From Rotaria socialis (Eukaryota; Rotifera; Eurotatoria; Philodinida; Philodinidae), in the NCBI GenBank assembly GCA_905331475.1, contig CAJNYU010000035.1, positions 62,001 to 126,000 on the forward strand: a stretch of DNA of 64,000 bases, written 5' to 3'. Position 1 is the stretch's first letter. Every line of letters begins with the position of its first letter. Position numbers and translations under genes: made by a program. This document shows positions 12,201 through 24,257 of this stretch, one piece after another. The notes under the pieces are model-generated. The model was not told the origin of the DNA and did not search any database. It worked only from the letters and a program-made list of their open reading frames with translations.

Positions 12201-15200
12201 GGGTGCCTCTGTAGCAGGTATATATATATATATATATATATGTGCTTTTATTTAAGTAGATTCATTCATTCAAAGAATAAAATTATGATGCAAAGTGAAG
12301 ACACATCGTCGATAAAACAGCACCATCATCATGAGCCTAAACGTCGAATCTTTCAGACAAAGACATTTCGTTTGTTATCAATGCTTTCATTGACATTTAT
12401 GTACTTTATTGTGGAACTTGTTGTCGGCGAAATAACTAATTCTGTTGCACTTGTTGCCGATGCATTTCACATGTTATCAGATGTTATCTCATTAGTCATT
12501 GCTATTGTTGCTGTGAGAATATCGAAACGTCGGTCGGATATAAATACGTATGGATGGGTACGCGCTGAAGTTGTTGGTGCAAATATAAATACAGTTTTTC
12601 TTCTGGCACTATGCTTAACTATTGTATTCGATGCAATCAAACGTTTCATTCAACCTGAACCGATCGAAAATGTTAATTTATTATTGATTGTTGGCTCGAT
12701 TGGTTTAGGTATTAATATCGTTGGTCTTTTCTTATTTCAAGGATTTCATGGACATTCTCATGGAGGCAGTTCACACGGACATTCACATGGAAGTAGTTCG
12801 CATGGACATTCTCATGAAAATGATTCGCCGAAGAATAGTGAAGTAGATCTAAACTTAAACGAAAATGCTCTATCCGATCTGGAAGAAATATCGAACAAAT
12901 TTGAAAGACATAGTACACGTGCTTTACAAGAAGTAAGTGAATTCGAGCTATGCTTTTGTTCTAGAAGATTTTCTTATTAAACTTTAGGTTATTGCTGAAT
13001 GTGCAAATCAAATTGATGAACAATCAGAAACGGTTATTGACATGGACGATGATAATAATAATAATAATAATAATAATAAAACAGATACTGCTAGCAAAAC
13101 AGATAAACCACAAAAGAGAAGATCAATGAATATGCACGGTGTATTTTTGCATGTATTGGCCGATGCACTCGGCTCAATAGTTGTAATAATCAGTGCTTTA
13201 TTAATTAAATTTGTTCCGCATGATCCCGAAAATAGAAAACATTGGACCATTTATATTGATCCAACTCTATCAGTTATTATTATTATTATTATAACCATAT
13301 CTACTATTCCATTATTTAAAGAAACATCATATATTTTACTCCAAGCAATACCGAAAAATCTTGAAATTAACGGAATAAAAACTCGTCTATTAGAAAATAT
13401 TCCTGAAATTCATAGTGTTCATGAATTACATGTATGGCGTTTAACAGACGATAAAGTTATTGCGAGTGCACATTTAAATCGAAAAAGTCTATCAAATTAT
13501 ATGACTGTTGCTGATAAAGTTAAGAAATTCTTTCATTCAATCGGTATACATTCTGTGACAATACAATATGAATGTGATGATGATTTGAAAACTAAGCGAC
13601 AACCGCTAACAACAATAGCCAACGAAGCGAATTCGAATAGTACAGACAAAATTCCTGGCGATTGTTTATTGCGTTGTGAAAATGATGAATGTGAAACACA
13701 AGCGTGTTGCACAAAATCTTCAGATCGAAATAATATATTATTGAATAATAAAATGGAAGTATTGTCTGTTACTCAAACGAACAACTATGAAAATTCTTCA
13801 CAACTTCAAGCATCAGTTAATCCATCGTTTCAGGAAGAATAGTGATTTCGTTTTGTTTTATATACATACTACTGTTTATAAAAAAAAGACAAAGATTTTA
13901 TCGACAGAAATAAATTAAATTTCGCTATCGGTAGTGCTGACATCGTTTCAAGGGAATGTAATAGATGACTTCAAGTCATTCACCCTATTGATATTTTGAA
14001 AAATTATTAAAACTTACCGATGAAAATTCTGTTGGATGCTTTTCAGCTAAACGTTTAGCAAGTAATTTGATTGAAAAAAGCGCTGTTTGGGCTGTTTGTT
14101 CTTGTTCATGTGTTGAATATTTGTTAATAATCGATAATAAACCATCCATATGTGGTAGAAATAAAACAAGCTAAATAATAATTTAGAAAAAAAGTAAGCC
14201 CTGTTTGACTCCTTATGCTTATTTTTACCTCATTTTCTGGTGTAAATTCATCTTTCAAACGATTATTTAATATTTCTAAAGTTTTTCGTTGTAATTTATC
14301 GTTTGTTTGTTGTTGTTGAAGTAGATTTGATATGATGTTGGCAAACATTGAACCATTTAATAGAGCAATACTTTTATTTAAACAATCATAAATTTTATTT
14401 AATATTGATTTATTATAACGAGTTATATCGACATCATCTTCGGATAATTTATTAGCCCATAATAAACAATGAAGAATCGCTTGAATTAATTCATTCAAAT
14501 AATTTAATTCATTTTCTTGATGAAAACCACGTTTAATCTATTTAGAGAACAACATAATGTTTTAGGATTAAAATGAAGAAAAAAATAGTATCACTACTAT
14601 AGTGAATTTACGTTCCGCCTGTGATTATCATCAAAGGAAAGAAAAGTCCATGATGGTGCTCAACAGTCTATATGAACGACTCAAAAAATAACGACTGAAA
14701 TCTTACCATTTTAATGAAGAAATCAGCAGAAAGAACATTATTAACGAATGCTAATAATTGATATTTAAACACGTGAATATGTTTTGTTGTATAGAGACGT
14801 AAGTCGATCAAATGTGAATATGTCGATGGAGTCGATTGATGTTCTTAAATGATGAGAAACGTAGATTTAACAGAAAAAATGAATGTTTCTTTACTTGTTA
14901 TTTGATCAGGTAAATTCAAAAGAATGTTTAATATACGTGTAAGACTAATCAGTATTGTTGATATTGGAAATTGATTAAAACCGCTTAACATTTGTTCATT
15001 AGCTTCGATCAAAGATTTCTAAACGAAAACAAAAGTAATAATAATAATAATCAATTTCAAGATGGCGTCAATGAATTTACTTTTAATGTTTCTTCATTTT
15101 TTCTATTTATTGGTGATAGAAGAACAGAATCAAACAATTGGATTGGTGCAAACCAAAGACATTCTTCTTGGCCGATCGATTCCATCAGCATACGAAATAT

Positions 15201-18200
15201 ATCTTGCCGACGATGTGCCGGTAAATGTGCTAATGATGTTACAAAAACATGAGTAATTTTAGCGAGTATTGGTCGGCGTTGCTCAGCGTTTTTCTCCTTA
15301 AAGTTCAAATTATTTTTTATCTTAATAAAAGTAAGAAGAAAAAACATACTTTATATAAAGATGGTATAACAGTTTTTATTGTCTTTTCCATAACTTGATA
15401 ACTGTATAAATCATCTTTACGTACAAGACGATCGCCAACAAAAGCAAACATGGCCATGATCATACTAATTAATTTTTCCTAAAAAACGAAATCGATCTTT
15501 AGATTATATTCTTCGTAGTAGATTTAGTATCATTTTGATAATCTCATCAAGACGTCCTTAGAAATTCTAGTTTAATAGCTTGAAATATCGTTGTCTTTCA
15601 TTTTCTCTTGCAACTATTAAACATTTCAGATCAAACTCAGTAAATCAATCCATAATTCGCGCTTGTAAAGCATAGGGAACAATACTTCATTCTTACTCTA
15701 CTGGTCTTTTGAGATAACTTACCGGAAATAGTTGTGCGCCTTTCGATAAAAGCATAAGACATTGTTGTGTTGTATGCAAATCATTTGTACGCCTCATACA
15801 TTCCATAACAACTTCGCTATTGAAAATATCCGGATTGCATTCATCTGTAAAAAAAAAAGAATAATAATCGACTTATTTAGTAAAAATTTCTTCTTGAAAT
15901 TCAAAAGCTAACCTGATTTTAATTGTGTATAAAGATTAAGTAAAGCTGTTGAACACAACTGATGAATATAGGTTTTTTGTTCGAACTCTTCTGTTTGATT
16001 CAAAGATTTTTCAAGCATAACAAACAACGGACGAATTAATTCATGTCGATTAGTAATTAATAATTGATCATTATGTAAGAGTTCTAATGATGGTATGAGA
16101 TTTTTCCAACTGATTGAGATATTTATTGGATTTGTTGGTGCTGATTCGTTGGTTTTTGAAACAATTAATTTCTTATTTGATAAACGATTTTGTTGTACAT
16201 TTGAAGTATTTTCTTGATTGTTTGGTTCGAGAATAGTTTTCCAATAAGTTAAGAAGTGTTTAGCTTCGAAATTAAACTACAAAAAATAGGAAACAAAGAG
16301 TGAAAATACTTTTCAAATTTTTTCAAACAAACTTCGGATAGGGTTGTTTTAATTGTCGATGTTAATTGTGCAGATTTTGAACGTTGCCATAATGAAAAAC
16401 ATTCATCGATTAATTGAATTTGTTTCTCGAAATCTGATGAAAGCGATGAAAACATTTCCGATGTGAACTAAAAAACAATACAAATTAGTAATTGATATAC
16501 ATTCGGTGCTTAGGATTTTGCTACAATATTTCTCGTAAAAATGGTTAAGCAAATATTTTCATTCCTTAGAAATGTTACTTTAAGAAATAAAAAAACAAAG
16601 AACATTTTCCGTATGTAACCAGAATGATTGAATGTTTTTGCATATGCAAATCATGCAGGCTCGAGGGTGTGAGCAGCTTCTCTTCTATCGTACACCCGCA
16701 CCCTCACCAATGAAGTATAGACGAAACTGTTTTTTCTCCCCATTAAATCATTCTAGAAGAATATCTATAAAAATATACCTGTTTTAATGCTAATGTCATA
16801 ATATCAATGGTTATTAATGCTTTTGATTTTTTAATAGAACGTTTTAATATTTGTAAAATAATTTCAAAACAAAATGATTGTTCATGCATTAATGTTTCAC
16901 AATCCATATGATGAATAATATGTTCAATAAATATTTTATTATGATGTACTGCTAAATTTTGTTCAGACAATTGAAGAAGATTTTCCATATCAATACGATA
17001 TTCATTAAATATTGACCAATGTTTACATTGTTTCAGTACATAAAGTAAATGAATATTTAATTGTTGTTTTAACTTGTGATTTAAATCTTCATTGGAGTCG
17101 ATTGTTGTTTTAAATAAACTTATTAGTGATGAATTGTCAGAATTTAATTTACGTTTTTTCTTTTCATTTAATTTAATCGGTTGAATTAATTGCGATATTA
17201 AATAACAAATATATTCGGAATCCGTTAAAATTTCGTTTTCATGATGTTTTACACTTTGTATGAATGCATCGAAATCATCTGTTGAACATTTTAATTTTGT
17301 TTGGAAAATTTTCAATGTTGACGAGCGAATCGGTCGATAGGTTGAATGAAGACAAAAGCTCAATATTAATATTGATAGATTTGTATATTCAGTTGTGTGA
17401 GATTGTTTGACAATATATTTCAATATGAGTTCTTGTTCATGATTTTTCTCTGCGATGTTTAGATAATATTCAGCAAGATATAGAACAAGTTTATTTAATA
17501 ATGGAAATTGTTCATTGAATAGAAGATGAAGATGTGAGATTTTCTCTTCGGAACACAACCATTGAATACATTCACATAGAAAATCATTGGTAAATGACGA
17601 TTGACTATTATCTAGATAATTAATTTTAAAAAAAGCACTTCGATTTCTGATGGTAAAAAGAAAATTTTTACCTTTGGGTAAAGCTTGAATATAGAGTTTC
17701 CAAAGAAAATCATAACTTATCTTTGTTAATGGAACTTTCTTGATGACATGTAAATCAATTAAAGTTTTACTCTCAGTTAGTTCAGTTGATTCTGCATTGA
17801 TTGGTGAAATCTATTAAGAGAATTACAAAAGCAAAAAAAAAAGTTAAAAATAATTCAAGACAGATAATGGAGAATTTCAAGAGTTAACTCCAGATCTATG
17901 AAACGTAGAACTGTACTCAACGATTCTTATAGATCTCATTTTGCACAAGAGAAAATTTCGTATTGTCTCCGAAAATAATTATTTTCTACAGTTTGAAATA
18001 TCTGAATATAGACTTCAATGAGAAAATATGGCGATTAATTTTCAACTTACTTCTTTCGATAAACTTTTTAATAGTTTAAAAACTATAATTGTAGCTAATT
18101 GATTATATTCATTATTAGCATGTTGTTTTATTGTTTCTATTCCTAATAGTACATAGATAATAGCAAATTTAACCCAATTTGGTCGAAAATGTTCAACAAG

Positions 18201-21071
18201 CCGTAGAATTTCATCGGATTGTCGTAATAACGGTAACAATATATTGCTTTGATCATCGCTAATTGCAATTGATTGAATAAATCGATCAATAGCTGTTGAT
18301 AAACTATCAACTGTTGTTGATTTGAAAATTTTTTTCGTTAATTTGAGTAATGGCGATGATGTTTGTTTTTGTTTATAATTTTCTAACAGATTATTTAACA
18401 AATTGAGCTCCGACGACGTTGTTGGAAAAAGTAGATGGAGGTATTTATTTTCAGATGAAGGATCAAGTGTCAATAGACGAACAATTGATTGTTGAACTGA
18501 TGACCTGAAATCAAATGTTTAGTTTCATTATTACCCATCATTTCAGGAGAAGAACGAATCCATGTAGAAGTCAACAATGAATGAAAACTCCTGTGAAACT
18601 TACCAATCTTCGTTTTCACGTTGAAGAAGTTTTTGTAAGATATCATTAATTTGTTGGTTATCTGTTAGCTGTAATTCTTCTAAAAGATGAAGGGCTTCAT
18701 GAACAACTGTAATTTCATTATCAATTAAACGCGATGTAAGAACATCAATAAGAAATTCAGTTTCAATATTCTAAATAAGAAACCAATCGCACTAAAACTA
18801 AACATTACATTATAGAAAATCAAATACTTGTTTTGCCATGATTCCTTCGCGAATTCGTTGTAAAGCTTCAATTCGTAATTGTGCTTGTGGATGATTGAGA
18901 CAAATAGCAAGTGAACCACGATCAGATAATGGCTAAAAAAAATGGATAAATCAATTAATCTAAGCTTGTTTTTGCACATATTCTTTTACTTGATGTTTAA
19001 ATCCAATGGCAGTCATTGATGCGAACTCTCTAATACGTTTTCGTTCTTCGTCAGTCGAACAACTTTCTGTTTGTTGGCGAATATTATCATCGAAATCAAT
19101 CGGGTACCTTATTGGGAAGAAAAATAACAATCAAATTTTTGAATATTTTGTTAAAAAAAGCTTACTTTCGTTCAATGATTGATGCTAAGGATACAATGTA
19201 AGTATTGTTTTTACTATTAAATTGTTTTATAAAACAATTAATGATAAATTTAAGAATGGCTGAATTAAATTTTATTGTATTTAATGTTTTTTCGATTAAT
19301 GAAGTGAAATTTTCTTCATGATCAGTTTCCATTTGATTGTTATCTTTTAAAACATGATTGAGTAATTGTTCGAACCATCCGCAGAGAAAATTATCTAGGC
19401 GAACTTCATTTGTCAATTGAAAAATTTCTTCAGCCACGTTTGAGAGTTGACATAATTTAAGAAAACATCTTTTTAAATTAAAAATAAACGAAAATACATG
19501 ATGATGTTTTCTAGAGCGAGAAGGATAATCTATACATACCTATCTGGTACTGATTGATGATGTTGATTGTTAAGAAATACGGAGATAATTAAAAGATTTT
19601 CTTTGATTAAATCATCAGAAAAACCCTAGTTTATAAAAAAAATTTTTTCGTTTAAATTCAAATAAGACTATAAGATCAATCCTTTGCTTAGGATGGGCCA
19701 TAGATGAGGATAGGTAATCTCAGTTATTCTTTAGACTTTATATTAGAAATCCTTCGGATATCAAGTAGTTGAAAAACACTAGTCACTTGTGCTAGAACAC
19801 AAGAAGCCCATGACCTATTCATATGAAAATGTCAGCATTGTAAAGGATTATATAATGATCGGCAAGTTCCTGACGAATAAATATTTTGTCAAAATCTCTA
19901 GTGGCCTCTTTAATTCTATTAGCATGAAGGGGCTAAATCATTTTGACTTACTTTAGAAATAACATTAAGTATTTCATCTTTAATATTCGTTTGAAACGTA
20001 AATATATTTGATAAATTCGAAAGAATCAAATAAGTTGCGCGTTTATAATCTAGACATTTTGATTTAAGACCTTTCAGTAAATAAGGCATGAATTGAGCAA
20101 TAAAGTTTTCTTCGTTGGAATTTTTCTTCTTCTTTTTTTTCTTATTCGCCAATGAATGTAATATAGTTGAACATATTGTTTTTAGATAAAAATTCATTAT
20201 AACCCGTAATGACGAATGACTCGAGCCGAATTCCTAAATTAAAATAAGAAGCATTCTTTTACTAAAAATTCCGATTTCTCTGTGCTAATTTTTACATGAA
20301 CTGCCATTGCAACGGAATCACAAATAAAATTAAAAAACCCTAAATCAGTTGCACAACGATTAGCCATAACAAGACCGGGAATTGTTGTTCCAGCTTTCTA
20401 CAAAAACGCCAACAAACATATTAAAATAAATCTTCGATCATAATCTTTATTTACTTGAGCAGACTCAAGCCATGTCCAAGTGCTCTGTTTATCACTTAGC
20501 CGAAGCATTTGAACAGCCCGTGTGAAATAATTATGTTCATGATACGGTAATATGCACCGTATAAGATCATCAACATTGTAAAAATGAATGAAAAATCTTA
20601 ATAAAAGATAAATTTTACTTTTAAGAAATAAAAAGTCTCTGTTACGTTACCGATGCACAAGCCATTCTAATGCTTTGTGAGCTGGACTTAAGAGAAAATA
20701 TGGTGAAAGACGAATAAGAAATCGTCGAATAGTTTGATTCAATGAATCATTGACTTCTTTAGTTTGAATACTACGTTCAAATGTTAAACTTGTATCACTG
20801 AAAAGAACGCGTTCGAATTCTTCAAAACCAGAATCAAGTAAACAGAGTTCTTCAAACCCATTTGCACCTTAAACAAAACAAACAAGAAGATTACAATGAA
20901 AATAATATTAGATTTATCTTTACCAAGACAATAAATTGTTTCTCGATCGAGCGTTGAAGCTACTTTCGGATCATAGAGAAATGATGCTCGTTTACGATTG
21001 TCACTATCGGTCAATTGCCACTGAGTATGAGCATCAGCAAGTTTACTTAATTGTAATTTTAATGAAGTCAT
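9202..21071 (-). CDS. HEATR1: HEATR1/UTP10, small-subunit processome HEAT-repeat protein
   Basis: HEATR1 (yeast Utp10) acts in the nucleolus in rDNA transcription and early pre-18S processing. The N-terminus (MTSLKLQLSKLA, then FLYDPKVASTLDRETIYCLG) and the following segment (IRRFLIRLSPYFLLSPAHKA, CILPYHEHNYFTRAVQML) match the family. 28 exons sum to 2,050 residues against about 2,140 in human. Exons from the start: 20924-21071, 20651-20867, 20455-20596, 20296-20397, 19952-20233, 19540-19625, 19166-19468, 18990-19107, 18828-18932, 18604-18770, 18051-18504, 17672-17810, 16779-17611, 16333-16467, 15913-16276, 15723-15844, 15350-15478, 15081-15296, 14895-15018, 14707-14843, 14229-14537, 14018-14170, 11512-11693, 10514-10613, 10002-10456, 9677-9947, 9353-9617, 9202-9296. 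It is helical throughout, and the C-terminal exons should hold the BP28CT region. Large introns are 11694-14017, which houses a zinc transporter, and 10614-11511. A Lys/Asn-rich insert lies in exon 5. Confidence 0.93.
12219..12241. repeat. TA microsatellite upstream of the zinc transporter
   Basis: A pure TA run sits about 45 bp before the chosen start codon. It lies in the likely 5' UTR or core promoter. Confidence 0.9.
12285..13842 (+). CDS. Zinc transporter of the cation diffusion facilitator family (SLC30A1/ZnT1-like)
   Basis: Exports cytosolic Zn2+ by proton antiport. Two exons (12285-12932 and 12988-13842, 55-nt intron, GTAAGT donor) give 500 residues, close to human ZnT1. Six membrane helices are visible. 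The metal site appears as H-x3-D in helix 2 (VADAFHMLSD) and helix 5 (HVLADALGS). A His-rich loop (HGHSH repeats) lies between helices 4 and 5, followed by an acidic stretch and a run of eight Asn encoded by AAT repeats. The C-terminal domain (IPEIHSVHELHVWRLTDDKV) is typical of the family, with a later Cys-rich tail (CLLRCENDECETQACC). I chose the ATG at 12285: the frame stays open further upstream only through a TA microsatellite that codes for an implausible Tyr-Ile run. The gene lies entirely within a HEATR1 intron on the opposite strand. ZnT10 is the alternative subfamily. Confidence 0.93.
13909..13914 (+). promoter_or_regulatory. Polyadenylation signal AATAAA of the zinc transporter
   Basis: Canonical hexamer 67 bp after the zinc transporter stop codon. 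It is still inside the HEATR1 intron and about 100 bp before the next HEATR1 exon. Confidence 0.55.
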
Positions 21072-22050
21072 ATTTTCAAAATCAAAATCAAACTCAAAGA
21101 ATTGTGATTTTATTCGCGAGGGCAGATAAATCGAAAGAAATAGGCTATTCTCATTCGTGGATCATTATTTCGAATTACGATTATGACATTACGCCTCCCT
21201 CTCGATTTGTATGCAGTCTTACCGATAGCGACATCTGGATATTTTTTTGCATCTCGAGATCATTTTCGTATAGTTTAGTCTACGAAGAAGAAAGAAGAAA
21301 TGTGCAAAACATTTCCTAATGATGAAATGCAATGTTTAGTTTGTTGAAGAAATTTGAGGTTTGATTTCAATTTCGTAAAAGAATTATATTTAGTGACAGG
21401 GAATCCGAGTATAAGTTGCCGTACATAAGAGATGATGACAGCTATACTAAAGTAACATTTTATGAAGCTTAGAGATATTTTGATCCATCAAGAGTTGAAA
21501 TGTTACCTTCATGATTATTTATATCAAGTATGAAATAAAAGCTTATGTTTATATGATACAATGGTAATTTGAACCTTGATCGAAAGTACACTTGTCAACA
21601 GCTTCTAGAGTATGGTGTTTTATATCTCGTATATCAAGAAATAAGCAGCTCTAATTCAATCAAATCTATTAATCAGATACGAAATAGAGGACAGGCCAAT
21701 AAAGCAGGACGTATATCCGTACCCAGGTCACACAGTCCTTGCTCCCGGATTTGATCGGAATCCGGTGATATCCTGGAGTCGATTTCCGGGAGAAAGAATT
21801 CCGACAACTATCGACGGGAACCGATCGGCATTTTATTAATCCGACAGGATTCTGGTGATCGTGAGTGCCTTAGGTAGTATATAATTTTCGAGTAGATTCA
21901 CACCTATATACGTACTTGATCTTTTGATCAAAATATAAAGAACCTGTAGTAGTACTAGTATCATCTAAGGATAATTTCTCATTTATGCATCTTACATATA
22001 TGTCAGTATCTTTTAGCTATCCGACATTTTATTATTATTATTATTATGTA
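21072..22050. other. Intergenic region upstream of HEATR1
   Basis: No gene is supported. Around 21720-21870 the sequence becomes locally richer in G+C and carries an end-like motif TACCCAGGTC, shared with the nested element at 22651-23281. No inverted mate is visible nearby, so it may be a truncated transposon copy. Confidence 0.5.
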
Positions 22051-22650
22051 TAAAGTTTTTGTATTTTACAGCAGCGAAAGTTATGTGACGACACAATGTA
22101 TATGTCGTGCCGAAGTTACACTCTTTGCCGAAGTTATAACTTCGACAAGCAAATTTTGTCGAAGTTACTGTGAATGATTCGATACACATAAAACATTAAA
22201 AAATTAACGTAATTTTTTCGATATCAATATTAATAACTATTTTTTAATTTAATAGAGATAGAAAGAAAGCACACTGTTGGATAAGGACGTAAATCTGCCA
22301 CCCCTTGGTTTTGAAATTCTGCACAATTCTGTATTTCTCTTTTGCTTTTGGTTGAGTAAAACAAAAAATTATTTTAAGGCAGACTTATCAAGGGATATAT
22401 ATCATTTTTGTGAATTAAGAGCGATTAGTATACACTCGATGTTTTTTTCAGTCGAATATTCAATATGAAAATTAGTAGAATAGGTCAACGTAGGGATGCA
22501 CCAGTACCAGTATTTTACTAATACTGGTTAATCCGTAAATGAAAATGATAAGAAGGAATGAAGAACGTTCACTTTATGTTATCAGCTAGTTGAAAAAATA
22601 AGATTATATGCTGTTACACGACTTTTGAAAACTGAAATTTTTTATTTAAA

Positions 22651-23281
22651 TACCCAGGTCGAACAGTACGGTCCGTATACAGCCGTTTACGGTTACTTTA
22701 TGACTATTTTCCGGGTGAAAACTTGTCGTAATATCTGGTGCAGTAATACGGACCGTCTGATCATGAGAGTACGGAGCACAAACAGCCGTAAATCATGAAA
22801 ATTCAGTCCTGTTTACGGTGCCGCATTACTGTGCCAGGTATTACGAGTGTAACGATTAATAAGACTCAGTTGAGTCTATATCGTAATGACAAACTGGATA
22901 GAGGTGGAGTAGCTTACCGCTACTCTAGGTAATGATGTTTATTCGTTTATTCACATATCCAGAGTGTAACGACACAACTAGAGAGTGTCGCCTATGCCCG
23001 TCGACATGATGGTATATTGTGTCATCTGACATCTCTAGAGTGTAACAACTTCATACATAACACACGTATATATAGGAGAGAGATAGAAGAGAGACAAGAG
23101 AGAGAGATATTACACCAATGGAAAGAGAACAGAAGGAAGAGGAAGGAGAATCATCGAAGCGTGCAATCAATATCGGCACAACGAGCAAATACGGCCTATT
23201 TACTGCCGTAAATATACCGTTTTGACATTGTTTACCGTCGATAAACAGACCGTAAACGAGTCCGTTTTGATCAACCTGGGT
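22651..23281. mobile_element. TIR element with CCCAGGT ends and TA duplication, nested in the spacer
   Basis: The left end reads TA-CCCAGGTCGA and the right end reads ACCTGGG-TA, which is inverted with TA on both sides. Inner sequence next to both ends is related in inverted orientation (Acgg-rich tracts such as CCGTTTACGG). A further internal inverted pair is CTGGTGCAGTAATACGG near 22738 and its diverged mate near 22842. It is about 630 bp with no coding capacity that I recognise. TA duplication suggests a Tc1/mariner-type mobiliser, which is inference. Confidence 0.65.
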
Positions 23282-23799
23282 ATACACGAAGAAAATAATG
23301 GTAGAGAAAATTACTTGATTAAACAATAATTATTTCTGAAAAATAAGACCAGTATACTGGTCGACCAGTATATTACTGGTACTGGTGCATCCCTACGTTG
23401 ACCTATTCTACTAGTTTTCATATTGAATATTCGACTGAAAAAAACATCGAGAGTATACTAATCGCTCTTAATTCACAAAAATGATATATATCCCTTGATA
23501 AATCTGCGTTAAAATAATTTTTTGTTTTACTCAACCAAAAGCAAAAGAGAAATACAGAATTGTGCAGAATTTCAAAACCAAGGGGTGGCAGATTTACGTC
23601 CTTATCCAACAGTGTGCTTTCTTTCTATCTCTATTAAATTAAAAAATAGTTATTAATATTGATATCGAAAAAATTACGTTAATTTTTTAATGTTTTATGT
23701 GTATCGAATCAGTCACAGTAACTTCGACAAAATTTGCTTGTCGAAGTTATAACTTCGGCAAAGATAATCGTCGAAGTTATAACTTCGGCACGACATATA

Positions 23800-24202
23800 T
23801 AAAGAGAGATTACCATTTTGACGGAATTTACTTCTGCAGAAAAGCTGCAAAAGTAAATTCCGTATTGGCTCATTTTATGTTGAATTTTACATGACATTGT
23901 GCAATTGCATTAACGCACTAATATATAATGACGATAACACAACCTACGAATGTTTTATCCATTCTTCGTATAGTATATACGTATCGGCTGTATATAACCA
24001 GCGAACAATAGTATTTTTTCTCCTATACGAAGACGTGCTTGGACACTCATTCTGTTGTTTTCCAACTATATTACTATATATTAGTGCGTTTATGTAATTG
24101 CACAATGCCATGTAAAATTCCATATAAAGTTAGCCTAGGCGGAATTTACTTTTACAGCTTTTCTGCAGAAGGAAATTCCGTCAAAATGGTAGTCTCTCTT
24201 TC
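23800..24202. mobile_element. 403-bp MITE-like element inserted in the right arm of the foldback element
   Basis: The ends are inverted copies: AAAGAGAGATTACCATTTTG on the left matches the reverse complement of the right end with one or two differences. They continue inwards as a long inverted repeat that includes the AATTTACTTCTGCAGAAAAG-type segment. TATA flanks both sides (23796-23799 and 24203-24206). Removing the element together with one TATA restores the sequence that mirrors the left arm of the host element, so the insertion history is directly readable. Confidence 0.8.
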
Positions 24203-24257
24203 TATACATTGTGTAGTTACATATTAACTTTCACTGCTGTAAAATACAAGAAATTTA

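Larger units (their letters stand above)
22051..24257. mobile_element. Large inverted-repeat (foldback) DNA element, non-autonomous
   Basis: The outer ends are inverted copies: the motif GTATTTTACAGCAG at 22061 and its reverse complement ending at 24247. They extend more weakly to a flanking TA on each side (22049-22050 and 24258-24259), consistent with a TA target duplication. The arms (about 22061-22515 and 23365-24247) are close inverted copies. By eye I count about five differences over roughly 350 aligned bases in the inner arm. The right arm is interrupted by a separate 403-bp element. The spacer (about 22516-23364) holds another nested element. Each arm contains the same 63-codon open stretch, which resembles no protein I know and is probably not a gene. 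No transposase was recognised. Confidence 0.8.

Noticed and set aside
17612..17671. Continuous reading through 60 nt between two HEATR1 exons
   Set aside because: A good donor and acceptor flank a 60-nt segment encoding an implausible insert. Splicing keeps phase, so it was treated as an intron.
22129..22144. Resemblance of the CGAAGTTAT palindrome to phage loxP half-sites
   Set aside because: The spacer and arm arrangement do not match loxP, and the similarity is limited to the ATAACTTCG core; likely coincidence.
22277..22468. 63-codon frame, repeated almost identically at 23418-23609 on the other strand
   Set aside because: It is simply the same arm sequence of the inverted-repeat element. 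No protein motif, no exon structure, and its duplication is explained by the arms.
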